Below are positions 1 through 6,246 of a DNA stretch of 7,106 nucleotides, piece after piece (the first letter of the stretch is position 1; the number at the start of each line of letters is the position of its first letter). The translations under genes and the position numbers were made by a program. The notes beneath the pieces are model-generated. The model did no database searches and was not told the origin of the DNA. It saw only the letters and a program-made list of their open reading frames with translations. Origin of the DNA: Bacteroidales bacterium (GTDB lineage: Bacteria; Bacteroidota; Bacteroidia; Bacteroidales; UBA932); assembly GCA_017509375.1 (NCBI GenBank), contig JAFWPT010000026.1:1-7106 (forward strand), given 5' to 3'.

Positions 1-76
1 CATTGACGCGCGATTGCGCCAGAGCGAAGCTGCCGATCGTGAAAAATCATAAAAATCCAAACGTGAAAGGATCAAT
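1..76. other. Unexplained leading segment with a stop in the uvrB frame
   Basis: These bases directly precede recognisable uvrB sequence but do not encode the expected UvrB residues. Read in the uvrB frame they give an unrelated peptide ending in a TAA stop at 50-52, followed by a few codons that do not match the segment conserved before PNNAVEYF in the family. Neither other forward frame restores the match, so one indel does not explain it. I recognise no protein, RNA or insertion-sequence end here. It is either a contig-end or chimera artefact or a real rearrangement junction; the sequence alone cannot separate these. Confidence 0.6.
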
Positions 77-2017
77 CCGAACAACGCGGTTGAGTATTTC
101 GTATCCTACTACGATTATTACCAACCGGAGGCTTATATCCCTACCACCGATACATACATAGAGAAGGACCTGAGTATCAACGACCAGATAGAGAAGCTCC
201 GTCTCAGCGCTGCCTCCGCACTTATGAGCGGCAGAAGGGACGTGATAGTGGTCTCCAGCGTCAGCTGCCTGTACGGAATAGGAAATCCGGAAGACTTTCA
301 CGCCCAGACCATAGAGGTGATAAAAGGTGAAAGGCGTAGCCTGACAGGCCTGCTTTACAAGCTGGTGGACGCCTTGTACAGCCGCACAGAAACCGATTTC
401 AAGCGCGGAACTTTCAGGGTGCACGGGGATATAATAGACGTTTTCCTGGGTGGCGCCGACGAGGCCGTGCGCATAGAATTCTTCGGCGACGAGGTAGATG
501 CCCTCAGTCTTATCGACCCGGTCACCGGGGCGCACATCGAGGAGCTTGAACGAGTGAGCATCTGCCCGGCCAACAATTTCGTGACTACACGCGAACGCAG
601 CATAGCCGCCGTGAGCGCCATCCAGGACGATCTGGTCAAACAGATTGCCTGGTTTGAGTCCCAGGACCGCGGCCTTGAGGCCAAGCGCCTGAAACAGAGG
701 GTAGAATACGACCTGGAGATGATAAAGGAGATGGGCTACTGTCCCGGTATCGAGAATTATTCCCGCTATTTCGACGGCCGTAAGGAAGGCGAGCGCCCTT
801 TCTGCCTGCTGGACTATTTCCCCAAAGACTTCATTACAGTTGTGGACGAGAGTCATGTCACGCTCCCGCAGGTCCGGGCGATGTACGGAGGGGACCATTC
901 CCGCAAGAGCGTGCTGGTGGAGTACGGTTTCCGCCTGCCGGCCGCTTCCGACAACCGTCCCCTCAAGTTCGAGGAGTTCGAAGCCCTCACCGGGCAGAAG
1001 GTGTACGTGAGCGCAACCCCGGCCGATTACGAGCTGGAGAAGTCGGAAGGCCTTGTGGTAGAACAGGTGGTGCGCCCCACCGGCTTGCTGGACCCTCCAG
1101 TGGAGGTTCGTCCCGTCGAGGGGCAGGTGGATGACCTGGTGGAGGAAATACGTAAACGTGCCGAGGATGACGAGAGGGTACTGGTGACAACTCTCACCAA
1201 AAGGATGGCTGAGGAACTGGATGAATACCTGCGCCGCATAGGAATACGGGTACGGTATATCCATTCCGACGTGGATACCTCCGAACGGGTGGAAATAATA
1301 GAGGATTTCAAACGCGGCCTTTTCGACGTCCTGGTGGGCGTAAACCTTCTGCGGGAGGGTCTGGACATACCTTCAGTGTCGCTGGTAGCCATACTGGATG
1401 CCGACAAGGAAGGTTTCCTGCGCACAGGCCGTGCCCTTACCCAGACGGCCGGGCGGGCGGCACGCAACGTAAACGGCCTGGTTATCATGTACGCGGACAA
1501 AATCACTCCCTCTATGGAACAGACGATAAGGGAGACCGAGCGCCGCCGTTCGCGCCAGATAGCCTACAACAAGGAACACGGAATAGTGCCTACCCAGGTA
1601 CAGACTCGTACCAATGTACTGGCTTCCGAGCTCGGTTCCATGAAGGCCGTGCACGGAAAACTAGCAGGAGGAACCACGGGGCGTATGTCTGCCGCCAACT
1701 CTTACGACAAACCTGTGTACATCCCCAATCCCTCCGATTTCGGCAGGGGAGAGATTACGGTCGGCTTCGGTCACGATTCTGTCCGGGAGGCCGGTGCCGC
1801 TTATTCCGACGGCTTTGTAAAGGCCGATCTGGCGGCCGTACTGCAGGACCCCGTAATCCGTTCCATGTCCCGGTCCCAAATTGAAAAGATGATTTCCGAC
1901 GACCGGGAGCGCATGAAGAAATCGGCGGCGGAACTGGATTTCACATCCGCCGCCCGTTACCGTGATGAGATGTGGGCGTTGCAGCAGTATCTCAAGGTCT
2001 GGCTTCCGCCCAAATAA
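77..2017 (+). CDS. uvrB: UvrABC excinuclease subunit B, 5'-incomplete
   Basis: UvrB is the DNA-damage-verifying helicase-like subunit of nucleotide excision repair: it is loaded by UvrA and recruits UvrC for incision. About 646 codons are present. Visible in order are the beta-hairpin with paired tyrosines [12 protein letters not shown] (about 107-142), the SVSCLYGIG segment, the DESH Walker B/motif II (845-856), [15 protein letters not shown], the motif VI-like [15 protein letters not shown], and the C-terminal UVR domain that contacts UvrC (ending [18 protein letters not shown]). Full-length UvrB is usually about 670-680 residues or more. Here roughly the first 80, including the Walker A GxxGSGKT loop, are absent, and the frame is stopped at 50-52. 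The first in-frame ATG, at 224, lies inside the conserved core after the hairpin, so it is not a credible native start. The listed left edge is where homology begins. The linker before the UVR domain looks long and low in conservation. If the break is real the product could not hydrolyse ATP; if it is an assembly edge the gene is normal. Confidence 0.96.
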   Translation, partial: PNNAVEYFVSYYDYYQPEAYIPTTDTYIEKDLSINDQIEKLRLSAASALMSGRRDVIVVSSVSCLYGIGNPEDFHAQTIEVIKGERRSLTGLLYKLVDALYSRTETDFKRGTFRVHGDIIDVFLGGADEAVRIEFFGDEVDALSLIDPVTGAHIEELERVSICPANNFVTTRERSIAAVSAIQDDLVKQIAWFESQDRGLEAKRLKQRVEYDLEMIKEMGYCPGIENYSRYFDGRKEGERPFCLLDYFPKDFITVVDESHVTLPQVRAMYGGDHSRKSVLVEYGFRLPAASDNRPLKFEEFEALTGQKVYVSATPADYELEKSEGLVVEQVVRPTGLLDPPVEVRPVEGQVDDLVEEIRKRAEDDERVLVTTLTKRMAEELDEYLRRIGIRVRYIHSDVDTSERVEIIEDFKRGLFDVLVGVNLLREGLDIPSVSLVAILDADKEGFLRTGRALTQTAGRAARNVNGLVIMYADKITPSMEQTIRETERRRSRQIAYNKEHGIVPTQVQTRTNVLASELGSMKAVHGKLAGGTTGRMSAANSYDKPVYIPNPSDFGRGEITVGFGHDSVREAGAAYSDGFVKADLAAVLQDPVIRSMSRSQIEKMISDDRERMKKSAAELDFTSAARYRDEMWALQQYLKVWLPPK

Positions 2018-2048
2018 AACCAAACGCATCACGCGGGAAAACCTCCCC

Positions 2049-2070
2049 AATCACTACATGGATAGTGATT
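2049..2070. terminator. Hairpin between convergent uvrB and purine nucleoside phosphorylase genes
   Basis: A perfect 8-bp inverted repeat (AATCACTA and TAGTGATT) flanks a 6-base loop, CATGGA, in the 90-bp gap between two converging genes. Position and symmetry suit a bidirectional transcription terminator. Against this, the stem is AT-rich and no T-tract follows it on the plus strand. On the minus strand a short TTTT occurs only after a GGGGAGG spacer. Termination is an inference from location. Confidence 0.35.
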
Positions 2071-2107
2071 TCCAAGTACTTATGGAAGAAGAAGTCGCGG
2101 ATCCGGT

Positions 2108-2935
2108 TTACAGACTCGCAACCATGCGGATGAAAAGTTCCGTCATTACGTCTGCGGCGATGCCTGCCTGCTTCACCACGTCGTCCCCGTCGTTAAAATT
2201 CTTGGGAACGTTGCGGGAGTTGGCTTCGTTGGTAACCACGGACATACCGAAGACCCTTATGCCACAGTGACGTGCCACTATCACCTCGGGAATGGTGGAC
2301 ATACCCACAAGGTCGGCGCCGACCTCCCTGAAGAAACGTATCTCGGCAGGAGTTTCGTAGGTGGGCCCTGTACTGCCGAAGTAAACACCCTTGTGGAGAT
2401 TGAGCCCCATCTGGATTCCCAATTTCTCTGCAAGTTTCTGTAGCTCAATATCGTACGCACAAGTCATATCGGGAAAACGGGGTCCGAATTCCTCCATATT
2501 GGGGCCGATAAGCGGGTTGGGCATCATGTTGATATGGTCCTTTATTATCACAAGGTCGCCAACATGATATTCGATATTGGTGGCTCCCGCAGCGTTTGAA
2601 ACGAAGAGAAATTTTATGCCGAGTTTGCTCATTACCCTCACGCCCAGCGTCACCACTTCCATGGGGTAGCCCTCGTAGAAATGCAGCCGGCCCTGCATGG
2701 CAATCACTTTCTTGCCGCCAAGGTCACCAAAAATGAAATTGCCCTTATGTCCGATAGCGGTGGACATGGGGAATTCAGGCACGTCGCGGTAGGGTATGAC
2801 TACGGAATTCTCGATTTTTTCGGCAAGTTTGCCGAGTCCGCTTCCGAGCACTATGCCTATAACCGGCTCATCGGGGCCGATACAGGATTTGAGGTAGCGG
2901 GCAGCATGGTTTATTCTTTCAACTCTTTCGTCCAT
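2108..2935 (-). CDS. punA: Purine nucleoside phosphorylase, trimeric PNP-I type
   Basis: The 275-residue product matches the family's usual length. PNP cleaves purine (deoxy)ribonucleosides with phosphate to free base and (deoxy)ribose 1-phosphate in cytosolic purine salvage. Visible motifs are the phosphate loop GSGLG (31-35), H63 in GHKG, QGRLHFYEG (81-89, with R83, H85, Y87 and E88), SNAAG (113-117), GPTYET (190-195, with base-contacting E194), GMS (211-213) and VTNEA (234-238). The Glu/Asn pair (E194 and N236) is that of the low-molecular-mass trimeric class, which prefers guanine and hypoxanthine nucleosides, so it is not the hexameric DeoD type. The ATG at 2933-2935 gives the normal N-terminus; no Shine-Dalgarno sequence precedes it, as is common in Bacteroidota. 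The DUF3276 gene lies 109 bp upstream on the same strand. No clear separate promoter was seen, so co-transcription is possible. The symbol is by homology class; some annotations use pnp or deoD. Confidence 0.95.
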   Translation of the reverse strand: MDERVERINHAARYLKSCIGPDEPVIGIVLGSGLGKLAEKIENSVVIPYRDVPEFPMSTAIGHKGNFIFGDLGGKKVIAMQGRLHFYEGYPMEVVTLGVRVMSKLGIKFLFVSNAAGATNIEYHVGDLVIIKDHINMMPNPLIGPNMEEFGPRFPDMTCAYDIELQKLAEKLGIQMGLNLHKGVYFGSTGPTYETPAEIRFFREVGADLVGMSTIPEVIVARHCGIRVFGMSVVTNEANSRNVPKNFNDGDDVVKQAGIAADVMTELFIRMVASL

Positions 2936-2950
2936 ATCTGTAATACATTC

Positions 2951-2978
2951 TGGTTATTGTTTTCGTGCAATGGTTATT
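2951..2978. repeat. Two direct copies of TGGTTATT upstream of the PNP gene
   Basis: TGGTTATT occurs at 2951-2958 and 2971-2978, exactly 20 bp (about two helical turns) apart, in the leader of the minus-strand phosphorylase gene. An inverted AATAACC lies at 3036-3042. The spacing could suit a regulator binding one DNA face, but the unit is short and AT-rich, so chance is a fair explanation. The rest of the 109-bp gap shows nothing recognisable. Confidence 0.2.
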
Positions 2979-3044
2979 ACGCCTGCAAGCCTGAGGACAT
3001 TCCTGTCAGAACCCTCAACCTCGACATATTTGAAGAATAACCTG

Positions 3045-3386
3045 TTACAGGTCTTCAAATTCTACGGACCTGTCTTCGGGCTCACGCTGGGGGATTACTC
3101 CTCCGAAACAAGTATTGGTAATGTATGAAATCACTTCATCCAGCCCCTCTTTGAACTTCTCGAAATCTTCCTTGTACAAAAAGATTTTATGCTTGTCATA
3201 AGTGAAAGTGCCGTCGGGATTGTTCCTGCGCTTGCTCTCGGTAATGGTAAGGAAAAAGTCTTTGTTACCTTTGGTCGACTTCACGTCGAAAAAGTAAGTA
3301 CGCTTGCCGGCGCGGACGGGTTTTGAGAAAACGTCTTCGGAATTGCGCTCCTGATAAGCGTTGCTATCGTAATCGTCTCTATACAT
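3045..3386 (-). CDS. DUF3276 / PUR-alpha-like nucleic-acid-binding protein
   Basis: This 113-residue protein belongs to the PUR family (DUF3276) common in Bacteroidota and related to the borrelial PUR protein. Family members bind single-stranded DNA and RNA, typically as dimers of one PUR repeat. The repeat is visible as a beta-rich half (about 28-54: KRTYFFDVKSTKG, DFFLTITESKRR) followed by a strand and amphipathic helix (about 61-90: FTYDKHKIFLYKEDFEKFKE). The first ~15 residues are polar and the last ~18 are acidic and probably disordered. It starts at ATG (complement of 3384-3386). It is transcribed divergently from nusB and lies upstream of the phosphorylase gene on the same strand. The fold assignment is firm; its target and role in this organism are unknown. 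Confidence 0.92.
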   Translation of the reverse strand: MYRDDYDSNAYQERNSEDVFSKPVRAGKRTYFFDVKSTKGNKDFFLTITESKRRNNPDGTFTYDKHKIFLYKEDFEKFKEGLDEVISYITNTCFGGVIPQREPEDRSVEFEDL

Positions 3387-3412
3387 ACGACAAAAATAAT
3401 TGTTGATTTGTG

Positions 3413-3420
3413 CAAAAATA
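3413..3420 (-). promoter_or_regulatory. Candidate Bacteroidota -7 box for the DUF3276 gene
   Basis: On the minus strand this reads TATTTTTG, matching the TAnnTTTG -7 element, 26 bp before the DUF3276 ATG and suiting a short leader. A second identical copy (3391-3398) is only 4 bp from the ATG and would place the transcript start inside the gene, so the distal copy is preferred. No clear TTTG -33 element is present at the expected spacing. Confidence 0.45.
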
Positions 3421-3443
3421 TAACTTTTTCTCAGATTACGTGT

Positions 3444-3451
3444 TATCTTTG
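3444..3451 (+). promoter_or_regulatory. Candidate Bacteroidota -7 box for the nusB operon
   Basis: TATCTTTG matches the TAnnTTTG -7 consensus exactly and ends 22 bp before the nusB ATG at 3474. The expected -33 region holds only a T-rich stretch (about 3425-3429), not a clean TTTG. As the first promoter-like signal ahead of six closely packed genes, it probably drives the whole cluster. Confidence 0.55.
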
Positions 3452-3473
3452 CAGGAAAATTTGTTTGAAAACT

Positions 3474-4388
3474 ATGCTGAACAGAAGAATCCTCAGAATA
3501 AAGGCTTTCAAGGTTGTTTATTCGCGTGTTGAGAATCCTTTGACACTCAAGGAAGCGGAAGCTGAACTTGAGCGTTCCTGTGAAGCCACAAGGGATTTGT
3601 ATTTATTCCTGCTGGCTGTCGCCGGTCCTCTTACCGAGGAGGCAAAATCCCGTTTGGAAGCCGCCAGAGGCAAATTCAATCCCACTCCCGAGGAACTTAA
3701 TCCAAATACCAAATTCATAGAAAACCGTATCGCTCCTCTGCTTGCGGAAGATCCGGATTTCACCAAAATTATCAAAAAGAAAAAGTTCTCCTGGGATAAT
3801 GATGACGTCTTCCTCCGTCACCTCTACGAGTCTGTCCGGGAGAAAGACTGGTTCAAAGCCTATCTGTCAGCTCCGGGGAGTTCCCTGCAGGAAGACGCCG
3901 CATTGTTCGCCCGGATTTACGAGGAGGAATTTCCGGACAACAAGGAGCTTGAAGATATTCTTACCGACGCTTCCATTTATTGGAACGACGAGCTCGAATA
4001 TGCGCTGACCTGGTGCTGCAGGACTATGGATGCCCTGGGCAGAGGGCTCCGCTGGAATTTACCAGGGCTGTATATGAGCGAAGTCTCAGGCTCTGCTGGC
4101 AAGGAAAGCGACAGGGACTTCGTTTACAACCTGGTCCGCGCCGCGCTGCGCAATTTCGACAAGTATATGCAGATGATTGCTGACGTTACCCCTAAATGGG
4201 AAACCAACCGCATCTGCGCCACCGACCTCGCCCTCATCATCTGCGGGCTTGCCGAGGCCGACACTTTCGCCAGTATCGATTACCGGACTACCATCAACGA
4301 ATTCGTGGAAATCTCCAAATACTACAGTACTCCGGAGAGCCGCGGGTTCGTGAACGGTGTACTTGATAAACTGATAAACAAAAAATAA
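3474..4388 (+). CDS. nusB: Transcription antitermination factor NusB, long Bacteroidota form
   Basis: NusB pairs with NusE (ribosomal protein S10) on boxA RNA and supports processive rRNA transcription. The 304-residue product is about twice the size of E. coli NusB. A short NusB-like first helix (MLNRRILRIKAFKVVYS) is separated by a long, charged, helical lineage-specific stretch from the conserved core at about 213-304. That core includes NRICATDLALIICGLAE (245-261), TTINEFVEISKYYSTPESR (272-290) and FVNGVLDKL (292-300). The ATG at 3474 is chosen because it matches the family N-terminus and lies just downstream of the -7 box; an in-frame TTG at 3408 would start upstream of the promoter. There is no Shine-Dalgarno sequence. 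The gene heads the cluster, with yajC 6 bp downstream. Confidence 0.93.
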   Translation: MLNRRILRIKAFKVVYSRVENPLTLKEAEAELERSCEATRDLYLFLLAVAGPLTEEAKSRLEAARGKFNPTPEELNPNTKFIENRIAPLLAEDPDFTKIIKKKKFSWDNDDVFLRHLYESVREKDWFKAYLSAPGSSLQEDAALFARIYEEEFPDNKELEDILTDASIYWNDELEYALTWCCRTMDALGRGLRWNLPGLYMSEVSGSAGKESDRDFVYNLVRAALRNFDKYMQMIADVTPKWETNRICATDLALIICGLAEADTFASIDYRTTINEFVEISKYYSTPESRGFVNGVLDKLINKK

Positions 4389-4394
4389 CGAATT

Positions 4395-4805
4395 ATGAAT
4401 CTTATTACAATTTTGCTTCAGGCAGCAGCTGAAGGACAGAGAGGCGGCGGTCTCTCCATGTGGATAATGCTCATCCTTATCTTCGTAGTGATGTGGGTAT
4501 TCATGATTATGCCTCAGCGCAAACAGCAGAAAGAGGCCGAGGCGTTCCGCAAAGGGCTCAAAAAAGGAGATAAGGTGGTGACTGCCGGAGGTATTTACGG
4601 TACCATAGCCGAGGTAAAGGAGAATGAACGCTTTGTGGTGCTCAGGGTGGATAAGGACGTTACCATCAAGATTGACAAGTCATCCCTCCAGAAAGATCCT
4701 TCCGCGGCCCCTGTGGTCTCTGCAGTTTCTGCCGAACCCAAGAAAGAAACCAAAGAGTCCAAGGACAACAAAGACCCTCAAGAGCCCAAGGCAGAAAAGT
4801 ATTGA
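4395..4805 (+). CDS. yajC: Sec translocase accessory subunit YajC
   Basis: YajC is a small inner-membrane protein that associates with SecDF in the Sec export machinery. The 136-residue product shows the family layout: a short N-terminus, one transmembrane helix at about 21-40 (SMWIMLILIFVVMWVFMIMP), the basic PQRKQQKEAEAFRK segment, then the signature KKGDKVVTAGGIYGTIAEV (56-74) of the small beta domain. A Lys/Glu/Pro/Asp-rich tail from about 101 to the end is low-complexity and probably disordered, a common variation. It begins 6 bp after nusB and its TGA overlaps the proposed TTG start of the next gene (TTGA), suggesting translational coupling. No secD or secF is in view. Confidence 0.95.
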   Translation: MNLITILLQAAAEGQRGGGLSMWIMLILIFVVMWVFMIMPQRKQQKEAEAFRKGLKKGDKVVTAGGIYGTIAEVKENERFVVLRVDKDVTIKIDKSSLQKDPSAAPVVSAVSAEPKKETKESKDNKDPQEPKAEKY

Positions 4806-5731
4806 AAAACTGGCCCCAATTCCTGCTGTGCCTCTTGCTTTCTGCAAGTATATGGCTGATTCACAATCTTTCCCAGGAGTATGCCGGGGTTGTGAACGTG
4901 CCGGTCGTGGCTCATAGCGGGATAACCGGCAGGGCGGCTGTGTCCCGGGCTGCTGTAACGGTAAGTGCCCGTTGTTCGGCAACCGGATTCAAACTATTGC
5001 AGCTTAAGCATATCCGTCATGAGGTCCCGGTGGAAATACACGCCGAGGACCTGGTGTGGACCGGGGAGGACAAATATACCGTGTCCTCTGCCGAGATGGC
5101 CAAATATACTTCTGACATATTCGGCTCCGGCGTGAGCCTGATAACCTTTCTGAACCAGAGCTACAGTTTTTCGTTTGCCCCTGAAAACTTCAAGACGGTT
5201 CCCGTGAGGGCCGTCTATTCTGCGACTTACAAACCGCAGTACATGGCGGCAAGTCCGTTGAAACTGGTGCCTGATTCAGTAACGGTTTACGGGCCGGAAT
5301 CAAGGTTGGCCGCCGTGGATGAAGTGGTTACAAAATCCGTCAGCCTCAGCGACCTGTCCGGGAACAAGGGCGGGGTAGTCAAACTGGTGCCTTTGCAGGG
5401 ATTGAGAATGTCCGCTTCTGACGTGACCTGGTCTTTGGATGTTGTGCGCTTCGTGGAGATACGCAGCAACGTAGTGCTTTCGGCAAGGAACGTACCGGCA
5501 GGCGTCAGTTTCGCAATTTACCCGTCGCGTGCAGAAGCTGTCTTCCGCTGCCTTTTCCCGGCAAAAGGAAATCCTGCCGAGCGTTGCGAGTTCTATGTGG
5601 ACTTCAACGATTTTGCCTCTTCCATATCAGGACGGTGCGTGGCCCGCTGCGACAAACTTCCGCCATATGTGATTGACTGGAGTCTTGAGCCAGAAACTTT
5701 TGACTGCATTGTACGGGAGGAAGCGCAATGA
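4802..5731 (+). CDS. YbbR-like domain protein, single-pass membrane anchored
   Basis: The 309-residue product has a basic start, a hydrophobic segment at about 6-22 (QFLLCLLLSASIWLIHNL) and a long beta-rich extracytoplasmic portion. The clearest YbbR-type repeat spans about 131-195: KTVPVRAVYS, then LVPDSVTVYGPES, then a Leu/Val-rich end. In Firmicutes, YbbR proteins (CdaR) regulate the diadenylate cyclase CdaA; no cyclase gene is visible here, so that role should not be assumed. The start is a TTG at 4802 overlapping the yajC stop. It is preferred because the next in-frame ATG is far downstream, beyond the membrane segment. Six cysteines lie outside the membrane segment (58, 250, 262, 279, 283, 302), five of them in the last 60 residues. 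The stop overlaps the coaE ATG (ATGA). Family assignment is good; function is unknown. Confidence 0.85.
   Translation: MKNWPQFLLCLLLSASIWLIHNLSQEYAGVVNVPVVAHSGITGRAAVSRAAVTVSARCSATGFKLLQLKHIRHEVPVEIHAEDLVWTGEDKYTVSSAEMAKYTSDIFGSGVSLITFLNQSYSFSFAPENFKTVPVRAVYSATYKPQYMAASPLKLVPDSVTVYGPESRLAAVDEVVTKSVSLSDLSGNKGGVVKLVPLQGLRMSASDVTWSLDVVRFVEIRSNVVLSARNVPAGVSFAIYPSRAEAVFRCLFPAKGNPAERCEFYVDFNDFASSISGRCVARCDKLPPYVIDWSLEPETFDCIVREEAQ
5715..5720 (+). promoter_or_regulatory. Shine-Dalgarno sequence for coaE
   Basis: GGGAGG sits 7 bases before the coaE ATG at 5728, inside the end of the YbbR-like gene. It is the only strong Shine-Dalgarno-like site at any gene start in this window, and it supports that start despite the 4-base overlap. 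Confidence 0.5.
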
Positions 5732-6246
5732 CGACTGTTCTGGTAACCGGGCCCATTGGGGGCGGCAAATCCACCGTATGCCGGTATCTGGAGGCAAAAG
5801 GCTATCCGGTTTATGACTGTGACTCCAGGTGCAAGGCCTTGTACTGCACTGTGCCTGGTCTAAAAACGAAGATCGAATCGGAGCTGGGAATACCGTTTTC
5901 CCGCTTGGATATGGTTTTCAAGAGCCCGGTCAAACTTGCGAAACTGGAGAACATAGTTTACCCCCTTCTCGTTGCGGATATTGAGGAATGGAAAGCCGTC
6001 CTTGGTTCTGATATGGCTTTTATCGAATCGGCAGTAGCCCTCGAAAAGCCTGCATTCGGCCATCTCTGGGACAAGGTACTGCTGGTTGACGCTCCTCTTT
6101 CCGTCCGCAGGCGCCGCAACGCCAAAGCCGAGGAACGCGGCGCGTTCCAACATTTTGATGACAAACAAGTTGATTATATTATAGTTAACGATTCAAAACT
6201 TGAGTCGTTGTTCCCAAAAATCGATAAATTTATAGAAGCATTATGA
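5728..6246 (+). CDS. coaE: Dephospho-CoA kinase, compact form
   Basis: CoaE phosphorylates the 3'-hydroxyl of dephospho-CoA with ATP, the last step of coenzyme A synthesis, in the cytosol. The 172-residue product has the P-loop GPIGGGKST (8-16), the acidic motif VYDCDSRCKALY (28-39) carrying the likely catalytic Asp, KLENIVYPLL (72-81), a hydrophobic strand with ESAVALE (100-106), VLLVDAPLSVRRRRN (117-131), and the late DYIIVND (149-155) before a C-terminal helix. CoaE is normally about 195-205 residues. The shortfall lies between the P-loop and KLEN, and in the lid between RRRRN and DYII, where only about 20 residues occur instead of roughly 30. The core motifs look intact, so activity is likely though not certain. 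ATGA overlaps join it to the genes on both sides, and a GGGAGG site precedes it. Confidence 0.9.
   Translation: MTTVLVTGPIGGGKSTVCRYLEAKGYPVYDCDSRCKALYCTVPGLKTKIESELGIPFSRLDMVFKSPVKLAKLENIVYPLLVADIEEWKAVLGSDMAFIESAVALEKPAFGHLWDKVLLVDAPLSVRRRRNAKAEERGAFQHFDDKQVDYIIVNDSKLESLFPKIDKFIEAL

Noticed and set aside
47..1264. A 405-codon open frame on the minus strand opposite uvrB, with others at 1027-1506 and 1661-2050
   Set aside because: The plus-strand frame is unmistakably UvrB throughout. The antisense frames show no recognisable domain and are expected by-products of codon bias in GC-rich coding sequence.
1962..2270. Plus-strand open frame of 102 codons overlapping the ends of uvrB and the phosphorylase gene
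   Set aside because: It overlaps the certain C-terminal UVR domain and phosphorylase C-terminus in other frames and resembles no protein family.
2681..3040. Plus-strand open frame of 119 codons opposite the start of the phosphorylase gene
   Set aside because: Most of it is antisense to conserved PNP motifs; there is no promoter or recognisable product.
2954..3064. Short minus-strand open frame between the DUF3276 and phosphorylase genes, ending in RKQ
   Set aside because: It has about 35 codons, no convincing start codon and no recognised family. I cannot exclude a remnant of another gene, but nothing supports coding.
3391..3398. Second TATTTTTG box on the minus strand, next to the DUF3276 ATG
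   Set aside because: It is only 4 bp from the start codon, so a transcript starting from it would begin inside the gene. The distal copy is more plausible.
3408..3473. A 22-codon N-terminal extension of nusB from a TTG at 3408
   Set aside because: It would start upstream of the TATCTTTG promoter box and adds residues unlike the family N-terminus; ATG at 3474 fits both promoter and homology.
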